From the NCBI RefSeq assembly GCF_000586555.1, contig NZ_AZUC01000045.1, positions 124,001 to 188,000 of the forward strand: a stretch of 64,000 bases of DNA, given 5' to 3'. This stretch comes from Sporosarcina sp. D27 (GTDB lineage: Bacteria > Bacillota > Bacilli > Bacillales_A > Planococcaceae). Below, piece after piece: positions 55,081 to 61,882 of the stretch (positions are counted from its first letter, which is position 1; each line of letters begins with the position of its first letter). The position numbers were made by a program, and so were the translations under genes. Below the pieces are notes generated by a model. It had not been told where the DNA came from and ran no database searches. It was given only the letters and a program-made list of their open reading frames with translations.

Positions 55081-55110
55081 CTGTACTTACTTGTGGTACG
55101 GGTCACCGAA
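55081..55110 (-). repeat. rlmH-3'-end (SCC att-like) repeat, copy D
   Basis: The minus strand reads GACCCGTACCACAAGTAAG, decoding DPYHK-stop, followed by the CAGTTTATGAAAA leader into a duplicated terminator. Confidence 0.7.
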
Positions 55111-55151
55111 ATGTAAGTGCAGTTTAGTATTCATCATCTATGTTGGAACCG

Positions 55152-55313
55152 TCACATAAAATTATTCCATTCAATATTAAATAATACGTCATCTTTCCTG
55201 TATTCATTACATGCCTGATCAGCTACTGCATAAGTCCAATAGTACTCTTTGAATTGTTGACTATCTAAAGAATAAAAAAAAGAAGTTAGCGATAACTTCT
55301 CATTTCTAGTTCG
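55152..55313 (-). pseudogene. C-terminal fragment of an unidentified gene
   Basis: An open minus-strand frame of 53 codons ends in TGA at 55152 and reads like protein (for example FKEYYWTYAVADQACNEYRK, then FNIEWNNFM). It has no start codon and is closed upstream by TAA TAA. It lies between the MFS gene end and repeat D, so it looks like the stump of a gene cut by rearrangement. I do not recognise the family. Confidence 0.45.
55274..55299 (-). terminator. Terminator of the MFS gene
   Basis: GAAGTTA-TCGC-TAACTTC hairpin followed by U8 on the minus strand. It lies within the gene remnant, about 130 nt after the MFS stop. Confidence 0.7.
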
Positions 55314-55426
55314 TTATTATTAAATTTAGGCGGCTTTATGCACCCTTTATACGCTAAAGACATTTCTACCTAAAATGAGAATTACCAAACCTATTCTTGA
55401 TAAAGTCCGCCCACTTTAACCTATTA

Positions 55427-56692
55427 TTAATTCCACAATCCTGCTTTTACAAATTTCTTTTTTCCTTTAAATGCGAGGATAATGGCTCCCACATTCAGGA
55501 GAAACATTATAAAAATTCCATATAGCACATATGTGTAACTACCTGTCATTTCAAATATAAAGCCATATCCAGGTAACGCAACAATACCTGCAACTGCCAA
55601 TCCCGTAATTGCAAGTCCATAAATTTGACTGAACTCTTTACTACCAAATAGAGCTGTTGTTAAAAGCGGCCCCAATGTCCCAAGAGATGCAACAACAAAT
55701 CCATATAGGCTAGTAGCTAATGTAAACATCACGGGGTTTTCAGGAACTATTATAAGGATTCCTACTGGAACTAACCCTAGAAGCATGGCGATAATCGCTG
55801 TATTCTTCACTCCAATTCTATCACTGAGAAAACCGAAGAAGATCGCTCCAATTACAATACCTACGGACCATGTGCCCATTGCATTACCCGCAAACTTGAT
55901 ATCATAGCCCAAACCCATCGCGAATGGCGCAACATGTTGGTTAAAAGCAGCTATTGATGTTTCAAAGAAGAAGAAAAATAGTAAATAATATAATACACTT
56001 GATTTTTTTGCTATGGCAGCAGTAACCCCGCTATTTGTTGTAGTTTGAACTTGAACCTCTGCATTTTGCTGAACTACAACCTTACCATATGGCTCTAAAC
56101 CTTTATGTTGTGGGGCCTTTCTAATCGTTAATAACACAACAGGAATAACAACCGTCATTACACCTAACCCTAAAATAATATACGTATTTCTCCAACCCTC
56201 ACTTGCGATTAAGTTACCTGCTACCGGTTGAAGAAAAGCACCTATTAAACCTCCAGCTCCCACCATAATACCTATAGCCACGCCTTTGTGCTTTTCAAAC
56301 CAATTATTAATAAGAACTGGACCCGCCAATTGTGTTACAAATACAGATCCCATTGCCATAGGTATAGCAAACAAATACCATCCCCATACGGAGTTCATTA
56401 ATCCAAACATCGCAAAGGAGCCTGCCTCCAAAAATACAGCTGTCACTAAAATTACTCTAATATTATATTTCGCTATCATCTTACCTGCAATTGGTAGTGA
56501 TATCATGGTTACGATTGATGAAATACTAAAGTACAATGTTAAACTTCCCATTCCAATACCTAAATCTTCTGTAACCGGAGTTAGAAATAGTCCACCGGTA
56601 GTCAAAATGCCACCTTTTGCAGCTCCGACCATTACAACTAATCCTAATAATACCCACCAAGCATAGTGGATTTTTTTCTTTGACTGACTCAT
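55427..56692 (-). CDS. MFS transporter (oxalate/formate antiporter-like)
   Basis: A 421-residue permease with 12 TMs. It starts MSQSKKKIHYAWWVLLGLVV and has GGLFLTPVTEDLGIGMGSLT near residue 38, the MVGAGGLIGAFLQPVAG block in TM5, and FLSDRIGVKNTAI (motif A copy, second half). This pattern is typical of the OFA/monocarboxylate-like MFS group, which moves small carboxylates. The ATG at 56690-56692 follows AGGGGAT. The substrate is unknown. It sits between repeats C and D. Confidence 0.88.
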   Translation of the reverse strand: MSQSKKKIHYAWWVLLGLVVMVGAAKGGILTTGGLFLTPVTEDLGIGMGSLTLYFSISSIVTMISLPIAGKMIAKYNIRVILVTAVFLEAGSFAMFGLMNSVWGWYLFAIPMAMGSVFVTQLAGPVLINNWFEKHKGVAIGIMVGAGGLIGAFLQPVAGNLIASEGWRNTYIILGLGVMTVVIPVVLLTIRKAPQHKGLEPYGKVVVQQNAEVQVQTTTNSGVTAAIAKKSSVLYYLLFFFFFETSIAAFNQHVAPFAMGLGYDIKFAGNAMGTWSVGIVIGAIFFGFLSDRIGVKNTAIIAMLLGLVPVGILIIVPENPVMFTLATSLYGFVVASLGTLGPLLTTALFGSKEFSQIYGLAITGLAVAGIVALPGYGFIFEMTGSYTYVLYGIFIMFLLNVGAIILAFKGKKKFVKAGLWN

Positions 56693-57395
56693 GATGTTAT
56701 CCCCTATTCCATAGTTTATTTCTATTTTCAAAACAAACCTCTAACTTTTTTCTACTTTGAAAGAAGTTTTACGATTAAAGTTTTTTTAAAAAAGAATCCT
56801 TCAGTTTGATATATCCATCACTAAATTTATAAATACCGTCTTGTTTGTTAAATAAATTATTTTATTTAAAATACAACCAACATTCACAATTATAGTGACT
56901 TTAAATAACCAAGTTACTTTTCGTAACAATAATAACTCGCTCGGTATAATGTGTCAATACTATGAATTTCGTTGGAATAATACGATAAATTTAAATAATC
57001 CTTATGTATACCATTTGCGAGGTCAGTTATTAATTCATAAATTACACATAAGGGTTTTTAATAAATTCATCTCTGTCCTAGTCTTACTTCAAAAATAAAT
57101 AATGAAGTAAATTTAGCAATTCTATTAAAACAAAAAAAAACCCGTCTTATTGAATCGACGGGGTTGCATATTGTCAAACACGCAAATATAAATCAACTAC
57201 ACATTTCAATTAAATAGGAACACACGTTGTAATAATATCTCTAAGAAACAACTACAACAGCTATTTCTTTATAGTTCCTCACTTATTGGGTCTCGCATTA
57301 GTTTAAAAGAAACGATAGAATTTCAATGGAGAGTAACTCAAGTAAACCGTGCATAATTTCTGCTAATCAACACGACTAATAAAAAACAATAAAAA
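56693..57395. other. AT-rich gene-poor region
   Basis: About 700 bp with no convincing coding frame. Short plus-strand frames (for example 56895-57098) are Asn-rich and look spurious. It contains the hairpin at 57132-57165; the rest may be decayed sequence of former inserts. Confidence 0.4.
57132..57165 (-). terminator. Terminator-like hairpin with long U-tract
   Basis: AACCCGTC pairs with GACGGGGTT; on the minus strand it is followed by about ten U. The nearest upstream minus-strand gene is the LysR gene, 410 bp away. Confidence 0.65.
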
Positions 57396-57421
57396 CCTCA
57401 TTTACTTTGATACGGTTCTCC
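57396..57421 (-). repeat. rlmH-3'-end (att-like) repeat, copy C (degenerate)
   Basis: The minus strand reads GGAGAACCGTATCAAAGTAA. It matches the rlmH end except for one missing T, which shifts the EPYHK frame. Confidence 0.55.
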
Positions 57422-57510
57422 TTCACAGGGATAAGTACAGTTTAATACGGCACTTCTATAAGTCCAACGAAGCCTCAATCTCAGGATTTGTAGTAGGCTA
57501 TCCTTCATTA

Positions 57511-57541
57511 CCCTCACTTACTTATGCTCTGGTTCTCCGTA
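57511..57541 (-). repeat. rlmH-3'-end (att-like) repeat, copy B (degenerate)
   Basis: The minus strand reads GGAGAACCAGAGCATAAG then TAAGTG, decoding EPEHK-stop. CACTTACTTATG is identical to the rlmH copy. It is 115 bp from copy C. Confidence 0.55.
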
Positions 57542-57574
57542 CTACATGTAAATGAGTATTTTCAGCTTCAGGCA

Positions 57575-58453
57575 TTATTTTATAAGTTCTATAAATGATT
57601 TTGCAGCACGCGTTAGTGGAACATTCTCTAAATGGCATAGGCCAATAATCCTCTTTGGAATTTCCTCTACTAGCTGTATCTCGTATAATTCTCCACTTTC
57701 TAAATAATTTTTTGAGAACTCCTTGATCACACACGAAATCCCTAAATTTATTTTTGCGAATTCTAAAACCAAATCAAACGATCCTAATTCAAATACAGGA
57801 GAAAATTTGAAACCTTTTTTTTCAAAGAAATGCTCCACAAACATTCGTGAATTCGATTTCTTTTCTAAAAAAATGAGTGGCATTCTCATTAAATACTCAA
57901 AACTAACCGGTTGTTCAGTAAGAGTTTTATATTTTTCTCCGCAAACAAAGATATCTTGAATTTCCTTACAGGGAATGACTTGTAGATTTTCTTCATTGAT
58001 TGGTAAATTACACACACCAATATCTACCTTTCCTGATTTTATTAAGTCACAAATTTCTGTTGTAGTTCCGTTTAATATATTTAATTTGATCCCAGGATAT
58101 CCCTTATGGAATGTTTCCAAATAAGGTAATAAGAAATAGCGAGAGATGGTGTCTCCAACTCCGATACGTAATTGTCCAGTCTTTAATGTTTTAAATTCTA
58201 AAAGTTTGTCTTCTGCGGCGTTTATGATTCCCAATGCTGACTTAATGTGCTCATTTAACAGGTTGCCTTCATTTGTTAATACCACTCCCTTTGATGTTCG
58301 ATGGAATAGCAGAATATCTAATTCTTTCTCCAATTTCGATATAGCTTGACTAACAGCTGGTTGTGTCATGTAAAGTTCTTGTGCTGCTTTTGAAAAACTT
58401 TTATTAGAGCTAACAACGTTAAATATACGGTATAAATCCAATTTCCCTATCAT
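57575..58453 (-). CDS. LysR-family regulator
   Basis: A 292-residue LysR-type regulator. The N-terminal winged HTH has SFSKAAQELYMTQPAVSQAI (about residues 18-37) and KLEKELDILLFHRT, followed by a two-lobe effector domain (LRIGVGDTISRYFLLPYL). It is divergent from the CofE-like gene; inverted repeats in the 134-bp gap suggest that it controls that gene and itself. AT-rich composition matches the accessory zone. Confidence 0.92.
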   Translation of the reverse strand: MIGKLDLYRIFNVVSSNKSFSKAAQELYMTQPAVSQAISKLEKELDILLFHRTSKGVVLTNEGNLLNEHIKSALGIINAAEDKLLEFKTLKTGQLRIGVGDTISRYFLLPYLETFHKGYPGIKLNILNGTTTEICDLIKSGKVDIGVCNLPINEENLQVIPCKEIQDIFVCGEKYKTLTEQPVSFEYLMRMPLIFLEKKSNSRMFVEHFFEKKGFKFSPVFELGSFDLVLEFAKINLGISCVIKEFSKNYLESGELYEIQLVEEIPKRIIGLCHLENVPLTRAAKSFIELIK

Positions 58454-58464
58454 ATAAGCCCTCC

Positions 58465-58479
58465 TTATATCCGATATAA
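58465..58479. promoter_or_regulatory. Palindrome near the LysR gene start
   Basis: TTATATC-C-GATATAA is a perfect inverted repeat around one base, immediately upstream of the LysR gene. It may be an autoregulatory site. Confidence 0.45.
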
Positions 58480-58531
58480 TGAATGTTAATTTTACTTATA
58501 TCACGTTGTAAGGGTATAGTAAACATATAAT

Positions 58532-58562
58532 GTTTAAATATATGGACATAATTATATTAAAC
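58532..58562. promoter_or_regulatory. Inverted repeat upstream of the CofE-like gene
   Basis: GTTTAAATATA and TATATTAAAC face each other across 10 bp, ending 25 bp before the start codon. It is a candidate LysR-type target. Confidence 0.4.
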
Positions 58563-58587
58563 ATACTCGATTAGAGGAGAGATTAAA

Positions 58588-59778
58588 TTGACAAGAGCCG
58601 TTGGAACAGTAGTTCGTGGGCTTCGCAGTCCCATCATCAACCAAGGTGATAATATGGAACAAATCACTGTTGAAACAGTATTAAATGCAGCAAAGCTCGA
58701 AGGCTTTTCGATAGAGGATCGCGATATTGTTACAATTACTGAATCCATTGTTGCTCGTGCGCAGGGAAACTACGCGACAATCGATCATATAGCAACAGAT
58801 ATAAACACTAAATTCGGTGATGATACAATTGGTGTCATTTTCCCGATTCTTAGTCGTAACCGATTTGCAAACTGCTTGAGAGGGATTGCAAAAGGAGCAA
58901 AAAAAATAGTCTTAATGTTAAGCTACCCTTCTGATGAAGTGGGCAATCACCTGGTAGACATCGATGAGCTAGATGCGAAAGGCATCAATCCATGGACAGA
59001 TGTATTAACTGAAGCCCAGTTCCGTGAACATTTCGGTTATGGTAAACATACTTTCACAGGTGTTGATTACATCGATTACTATAAATCCTTGATTGAAGCT
59101 GAAGGTGCAACTTGTGAAGTTATCTTCTCTAATAATCCAAAAACAATTCTGGACTATACAAAGAACGTTTTAACATGTGATATTCACTCACGCGTAAGAA
59201 CAAAACGTATATTAACAAGCAATGGTGCTGAAAAAGTATATGGCCTAGATGATGTTCTTTCAAAACCAATTAACGGCAGCGGCTTTAATGAAGCCTATGG
59301 CCTACTTGGTTCAAATAAAGCAACCGAAGACAGTGTAAAACTATTTCCGAACAACTGCCAACCAGTTGTTGATGGTATTCAAGCAAAACTCAAAGAATTA
59401 ACTGGTAAAACTGTTGAAGTAATGGTTTATGGCGATGGAGCATTTAAAGATCCCGTCGGTAAAATTTGGGAGCTTGCGGATCCAGTAGTATCACCCGCTT
59501 ACACAAAAGGACTTGACGGTACTCCAAACGAAGTGAAACTAAAATACTTGGCAGATAATAACTTCTCTCATCTTCAGGGTGAAGAGTTAAATCAAGCTAT
59601 TACTGAATTCATTCAGAATAAAAAAGAAGACCTCGTAGGTTCAATGGAAGCACAAGGCACTACACCTCGTAAACTAACTGACCTAATTGGATCTTTATCT
59701 GATTTAACTTCAGGAAGTGGAGATAAAGGAACTCCAATTGTCTACATTCAAGGTTACTTCGATAACTTTACAAAATAA
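58588..59778 (+). CDS. CofE-like (F420-0:gamma-glutamyl ligase family) protein
   Basis: This 396-residue protein starts MTRAVGTVVRGLRSPIINQG. It has DIVTITESIVARAQGNYATI, PILSRNRFANCLRGIAKGAK, DGAFKDPVGKIWELADPVVS and a final LTSGSGDKGTPIVYIQGYFD. These fit the coenzyme F420-0:L-glutamate ligase fold family. Such homologues occur in Firmicutes not known to make F420, so the acceptor is unknown; GTP- or ATP-dependent glutamylation of another compound is only a guess. The TTG start at 58588 follows AGAGGAGAG. It is probably controlled by the divergent LysR. Confidence 0.82.
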   Translation: MTRAVGTVVRGLRSPIINQGDNMEQITVETVLNAAKLEGFSIEDRDIVTITESIVARAQGNYATIDHIATDINTKFGDDTIGVIFPILSRNRFANCLRGIAKGAKKIVLMLSYPSDEVGNHLVDIDELDAKGINPWTDVLTEAQFREHFGYGKHTFTGVDYIDYYKSLIEAEGATCEVIFSNNPKTILDYTKNVLTCDIHSRVRTKRILTSNGAEKVYGLDDVLSKPINGSGFNEAYGLLGSNKATEDSVKLFPNNCQPVVDGIQAKLKELTGKTVEVMVYGDGAFKDPVGKIWELADPVVSPAYTKGLDGTPNEVKLKYLADNNFSHLQGEELNQAITEFIQNKKEDLVGSMEAQGTTPRKLTDLIGSLSDLTSGSGDKGTPIVYIQGYFDNFTK

Positions 59779-59787
59779 ACTCATCAT

Positions 59788-59820
59788 AAAAGGATGTCTC
59801 TTCAGTCGAGACATCCTTTT
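59788..59820 (+). terminator. Terminator of the CofE-like gene
   Basis: AAAAGGATGTCTC pairs perfectly with GAGACATCCTTTT. Confidence 0.92.
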
Positions 59821-59825
59821 ACTTT

Positions 59826-59843
59826 TTCTTATGTTACGGATCA
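59826..59843 (-). repeat. Possible rlmH-3'-end (att-like) repeat, copy F
   Basis: TCTTATGTTACGGATCA matches the rlmH copy (ACTTATGATACGGTTCA) at 14 of 17 positions, in the same orientation and again just beyond a terminator. It is the weakest copy. Confidence 0.35.
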
Positions 59844-60245
59844 ACTAGCATTCTCTAGTTTATAATCTACTTTGCATATGAATCTTTATTGTCATGTATT
59901 ACATCACTACTTAATAATTGAGAAAAATATTTTTAAACGAAGTAAACTTTAGCTCCATGGGTTAATCATCATCTAAGCAATTGCCAAGGAACAGATTTCC
60001 CGGCATATTAAGCGGTGGGGCTTGTCCCGTTATTATTCCCTTGAATAACCAATTTCGAGAAATAGCGTTGATGTTTTGTTATTGAAGCAAGAGATTCTTT
60101 AAGAAATGTGAGACATCACTTTTTGCTAATGCAAATAATGCTTAATTAAAACTTGGTACTCTACACCGGTAAATGCTTCTACTTCTCTAAAGATATAATA
60201 TACTATAACTATGTAATTATTATTTTTGATATGGAGTGAATTCCT
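59844..60245. other. 402-bp AT-rich intergenic region
   Basis: No convincing ORF is present. A TATAAT-rich stretch near 60196-60212 probably holds the promoter of the YbjQ-type gene. Confidence 0.4.
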
Positions 60246-60566
60246 ATGATAATCGTAACAACCGAGAATATTGCTAATCATCAAATCACAGAAGTGCTAG
60301 GCCCCGTATTTGGTTTAACCGTAAGAGCTAGAGGAATTGGCAAAGACATCGTTGCTTCTCTTAAAGGACTAGTAGGTGGAGAAATCAATCAATATACAGA
60401 AATGCTTGAAGATGCCAGAAAGCAAGCAATGGATCGTATGGTTCAAAATGCTACAGCAATGGGAGCAAACGCTATTATTATGATGCGTTTTGACTCTGGA
60501 GAAATAGGTCAAAATATGAGTGAAATTGTAGCCTATGGAACAGCAGTTATTGTAGAAAAGAGATAA
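60246..60566 (+). CDS. YbjQ-family (UPF0145) protein
   Basis: This 106-residue protein matches the YbjQ/UPF0145 family: ITTTENI-like start (IIVTTENIANHQITEVLG), GPVFGLTVRARGIGKDIVAS, and MVQNATAMGANAIIMMRFD. The family forms small oligomeric alpha/beta domains, once annotated as heavy-metal-binding, with no proven role. RBS TGGAGTG 8 nt before the ATG. It heads a short operon with a membrane protein 3 nt downstream. Confidence 0.92.
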   Translation: MIIVTTENIANHQITEVLGPVFGLTVRARGIGKDIVASLKGLVGGEINQYTEMLEDARKQAMDRMVQNATAMGANAIIMMRFDSGEIGQNMSEIVAYGTAVIVEKR

Positions 60567-60569
60567 CGA

Positions 60570-60803
60570 ATGAAATGGATTATAGGATTTTACGGTATCC
60601 AGTTTCTCATTCTGATTGTCTTAATCTTTGGATCATGGTTCATTTGGGATCGCCGTTTCAAAACAAAACATGGCAAGCAAGTACCAAAAGGATTTATACG
60701 GACAAATGAGATTTCCATTGATCCAATTACAAATAAAAGACTCGTCGTTTATTTCAATCCAGAATCCGGCGAACGGTTTTATAAAGAGGAAAATAAAAAT
60801 TGA
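60570..60803 (+). CDS. Small single-pass membrane protein
   Basis: A 77-residue protein with one N-terminal TM (about residues 4-26: IIGFYGIQFLILIVLIFGSW), a basic stop-transfer segment (DRRFKTKHGK), and a short soluble tail containing TNEISIDPITNKRLVVYFNP. I do not recognise a named family. It lies 3 nt after the YbjQ-type gene and is presumably its functional partner. Confidence 0.75.
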   Translation: MKWIIGFYGIQFLILIVLIFGSWFIWDRRFKTKHGKQVPKGFIRTNEISIDPITNKRLVVYFNPESGERFYKEENKN

Positions 60804-60946
60804 CTAGGAGCCTGATTTCAATTGGCACTGCCAATTTTTTTAATAACGAAAATCGCTTTTTAACATGGGAAGATGTACAAAAGATACTACGCTCATTTAC
60901 TAAAACAGCCGTTATTGAATTTAAATACATGAAAGGGACCCCCTAA
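60800..60946 (+). CDS. Possible 48-residue protein, third gene of the YbjQ unit
   Basis: The TTG at 60800 overlaps the previous stop (TTGA) and opens a 48-codon frame with protein-like content (ISIGTANFFNNENRFLTWED, then QKILRSFTKTAVIEFKYMKG). AAAGAGG is 10 nt upstream. It ends at TAA inside the rlmH terminator stem. A small hairpin (60820-60841) lies within it, which argues against it. I do not recognise a family. Confidence 0.4.
   Translation: MTRSLISIGTANFFNNENRFLTWEDVQKILRSFTKTAVIEFKYMKGTP
60820..60841 (+). terminator. Short terminator-like hairpin after the YbjQ unit
   Basis: AATTGGC-act-GCCAATT followed by a T-tract. It may end the YbjQ transcript, or lie within the 48-codon frame by chance. 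Confidence 0.5.
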
Positions 60947-60980
60947 AGCGCTGACATGTCAACGTTTTAGGGGGTCCTTT
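60936..60980. terminator. Terminator of rlmH
   Basis: GGACCCCCTAAA pairs with TTTTAGGGGGTCC, with an inner TGACATGTCA palindrome; it lies 14 nt past the rlmH stop on the minus strand. Confidence 0.88.
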
Positions 60981-60990
60981 TCATAAACTG

Positions 60991-61014
60991 CACTTACTTA
61001 TGATACGGTTCATT
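60991..61014 (-). repeat. Genuine rlmH 3' end, att-like copy A
   Basis: The minus strand reads GAACCGTATCATAAGTAAGTG: the last codons of rlmH (EPYHK-stop) and the flanking bases. This is the reference sequence for copies B to F. Confidence 0.7.
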
Positions 61015-61473
61015 CCTCATAATTCTAAACCCACGATATACCTGCTCCAACAAAATCAACTTCATCAACTGATGCGGGAACGTCATCTTCGAAAACGACA
61101 GCAGCTCATCTGCCCTCTTGTAGACATCTGTATGTAATCCCAATGATCCGCCAATCACAAAGGTGATTTTGCTTTTACCATAAGTCATCAGTGATTGCAG
61201 ATTTTCTGCTAGCTGCTCGGATGTTTTCTGTTTTCCTTCTATCGCTAATGCAATGACATGGGCATCTGGTGAAACTTTCGCCAGAATGCGGTCTGCTTCT
61301 TTTTTCTTAACGATTTCCATGTCAGCCTCGCTTAGTTGCTCGGGTGCTTTTTCATCTGCCACTTCGATTAAGTCGATTTTGGCGTATGCACCGAGTCGCT
61401 TGGCATACTCCTCGATGCCCATTTTCAAATACTTCTCTTTTAGTTTTCCTACAGTCACAATTGTAATATTCAC
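60994..61473 (-). CDS. rlmH: 23S rRNA (pseudouridine1915-N3)-methyltransferase
   Basis: This 159-residue SPOUT methyltransferase methylates pseudouridine 1915 in helix 69 of 23S rRNA using SAM. Typical blocks are [20 protein letters not shown] at the start, [27 protein letters not shown] (about residues 100-112) and the C-terminal [20 protein letters not shown] ending NEPYHK. The GTG start at 61471-61473 follows AAGGTGG at 8 nt and gives the standard length. Its 3' end is the SCC insertion site in staphylococci and is repeated several times in this window. Confidence 0.97.
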   Translation of the reverse strand: MNITIVTVGKLKEKYLKMGIEEYAKRLGAYAKIDLIEVADEKAPEQLSEADMEIVKKKEADRILAKVSPDAHVIALAIEGKQKTSEQLAENLQSLMTYGKSKITFVIGGSLGLHTDVYKRADELLSFSKMTFPHQLMKLILLEQVYRGFRIMRNEPYHK

Positions 61474-61552
61474 AGCCTTGTCCACCTTTTTTGAAAAGTT
61501 ATACACCGAAGTTATACACATATCCACAACCACTTCTAGATGTTGTGCCCGA

Positions 61553-61717
61553 TTATATGTTCGTCACAAGATAGACAGGTGGTGCTTCACAGTAACCACA
61601 TGTTGTGGATAACTTCTCTCCATCTGTAATTGTTTCCATGCTCGGAAATGTCTCCTCTTTTGCAACAAATTCGTCAAGTGCCCGGTTTATATGGGTTTCA
61701 CAGCTATGAATTTTCAT
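61553..61717 (-). CDS. CxxH/CxxC small protein
   Basis: A 54-residue protein starting [20 protein letters not shown] and ending [17 protein letters not shown]. It has a Cys-x-x-His (Cys6) and a Cys-x-x-Cys (Cys40, Cys43) that look zinc-binding. I recognise the CxxH/CxxC (BA_5709-type) family found next to rlmH in Bacillales; its role is unknown. AGAGGTG precedes the ATG at 61715-61717. It lies between the HtrA-type gene and rlmH in the same direction. Confidence 0.88.
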   Translation of the reverse strand: MKIHSCETHINRALDEFVAKEETFPSMETITDGEKLSTTCGYCEAPPVYLVTNI

Positions 61718-61801
61718 ATTATTCACCTCTTTTTCACTTTTATTTCCCCACAGAGTTATGCACAAATTTTCAGTTTTATCCACAAACATAGAATTGTTGA
61801 T

Positions 61802-61846
61802 AAAAAAAGCAGACACAATAGCTATTTTTCTGCTATCGTGTCTGCT
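61802..61846 (-). terminator. Terminator of the HtrA-type protease gene
   Basis: GCAGACACAATAGC pairs with GCTATCGTGTCTGC and on the minus strand is followed by U7. Confidence 0.92.
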
Positions 61847-61882
61847 GTGGATAACTAAATAGTTATTTTATGCACATGTGCA

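Larger units (their letters stand above)
51621..61014. mobile_element. Putative decayed SCC-like array at the rlmH 3' end
   Basis: This 9.4-kb AT-rich zone is divided by five to six copies of the rlmH 3'-end sequence, all in the rlmH orientation. Staphylococcal SCC elements insert at exactly this place and leave such direct repeats. Cargo between repeats differs: aminopeptidase P plus C39-like lipoprotein; MFS; LysR plus CofE-like protein; YbjQ and small partners. No ccr recombinase or transposase gene is present, so the interpretation rests on the repeats alone. Confidence 0.5.

Noticed and set aside
56895-57098. Plus-strand 67-codon frame in the accessory zone
   Set aside because: It is Asn-rich, lacks a ribosome binding site and reads like translated AT-rich noncoding DNA.
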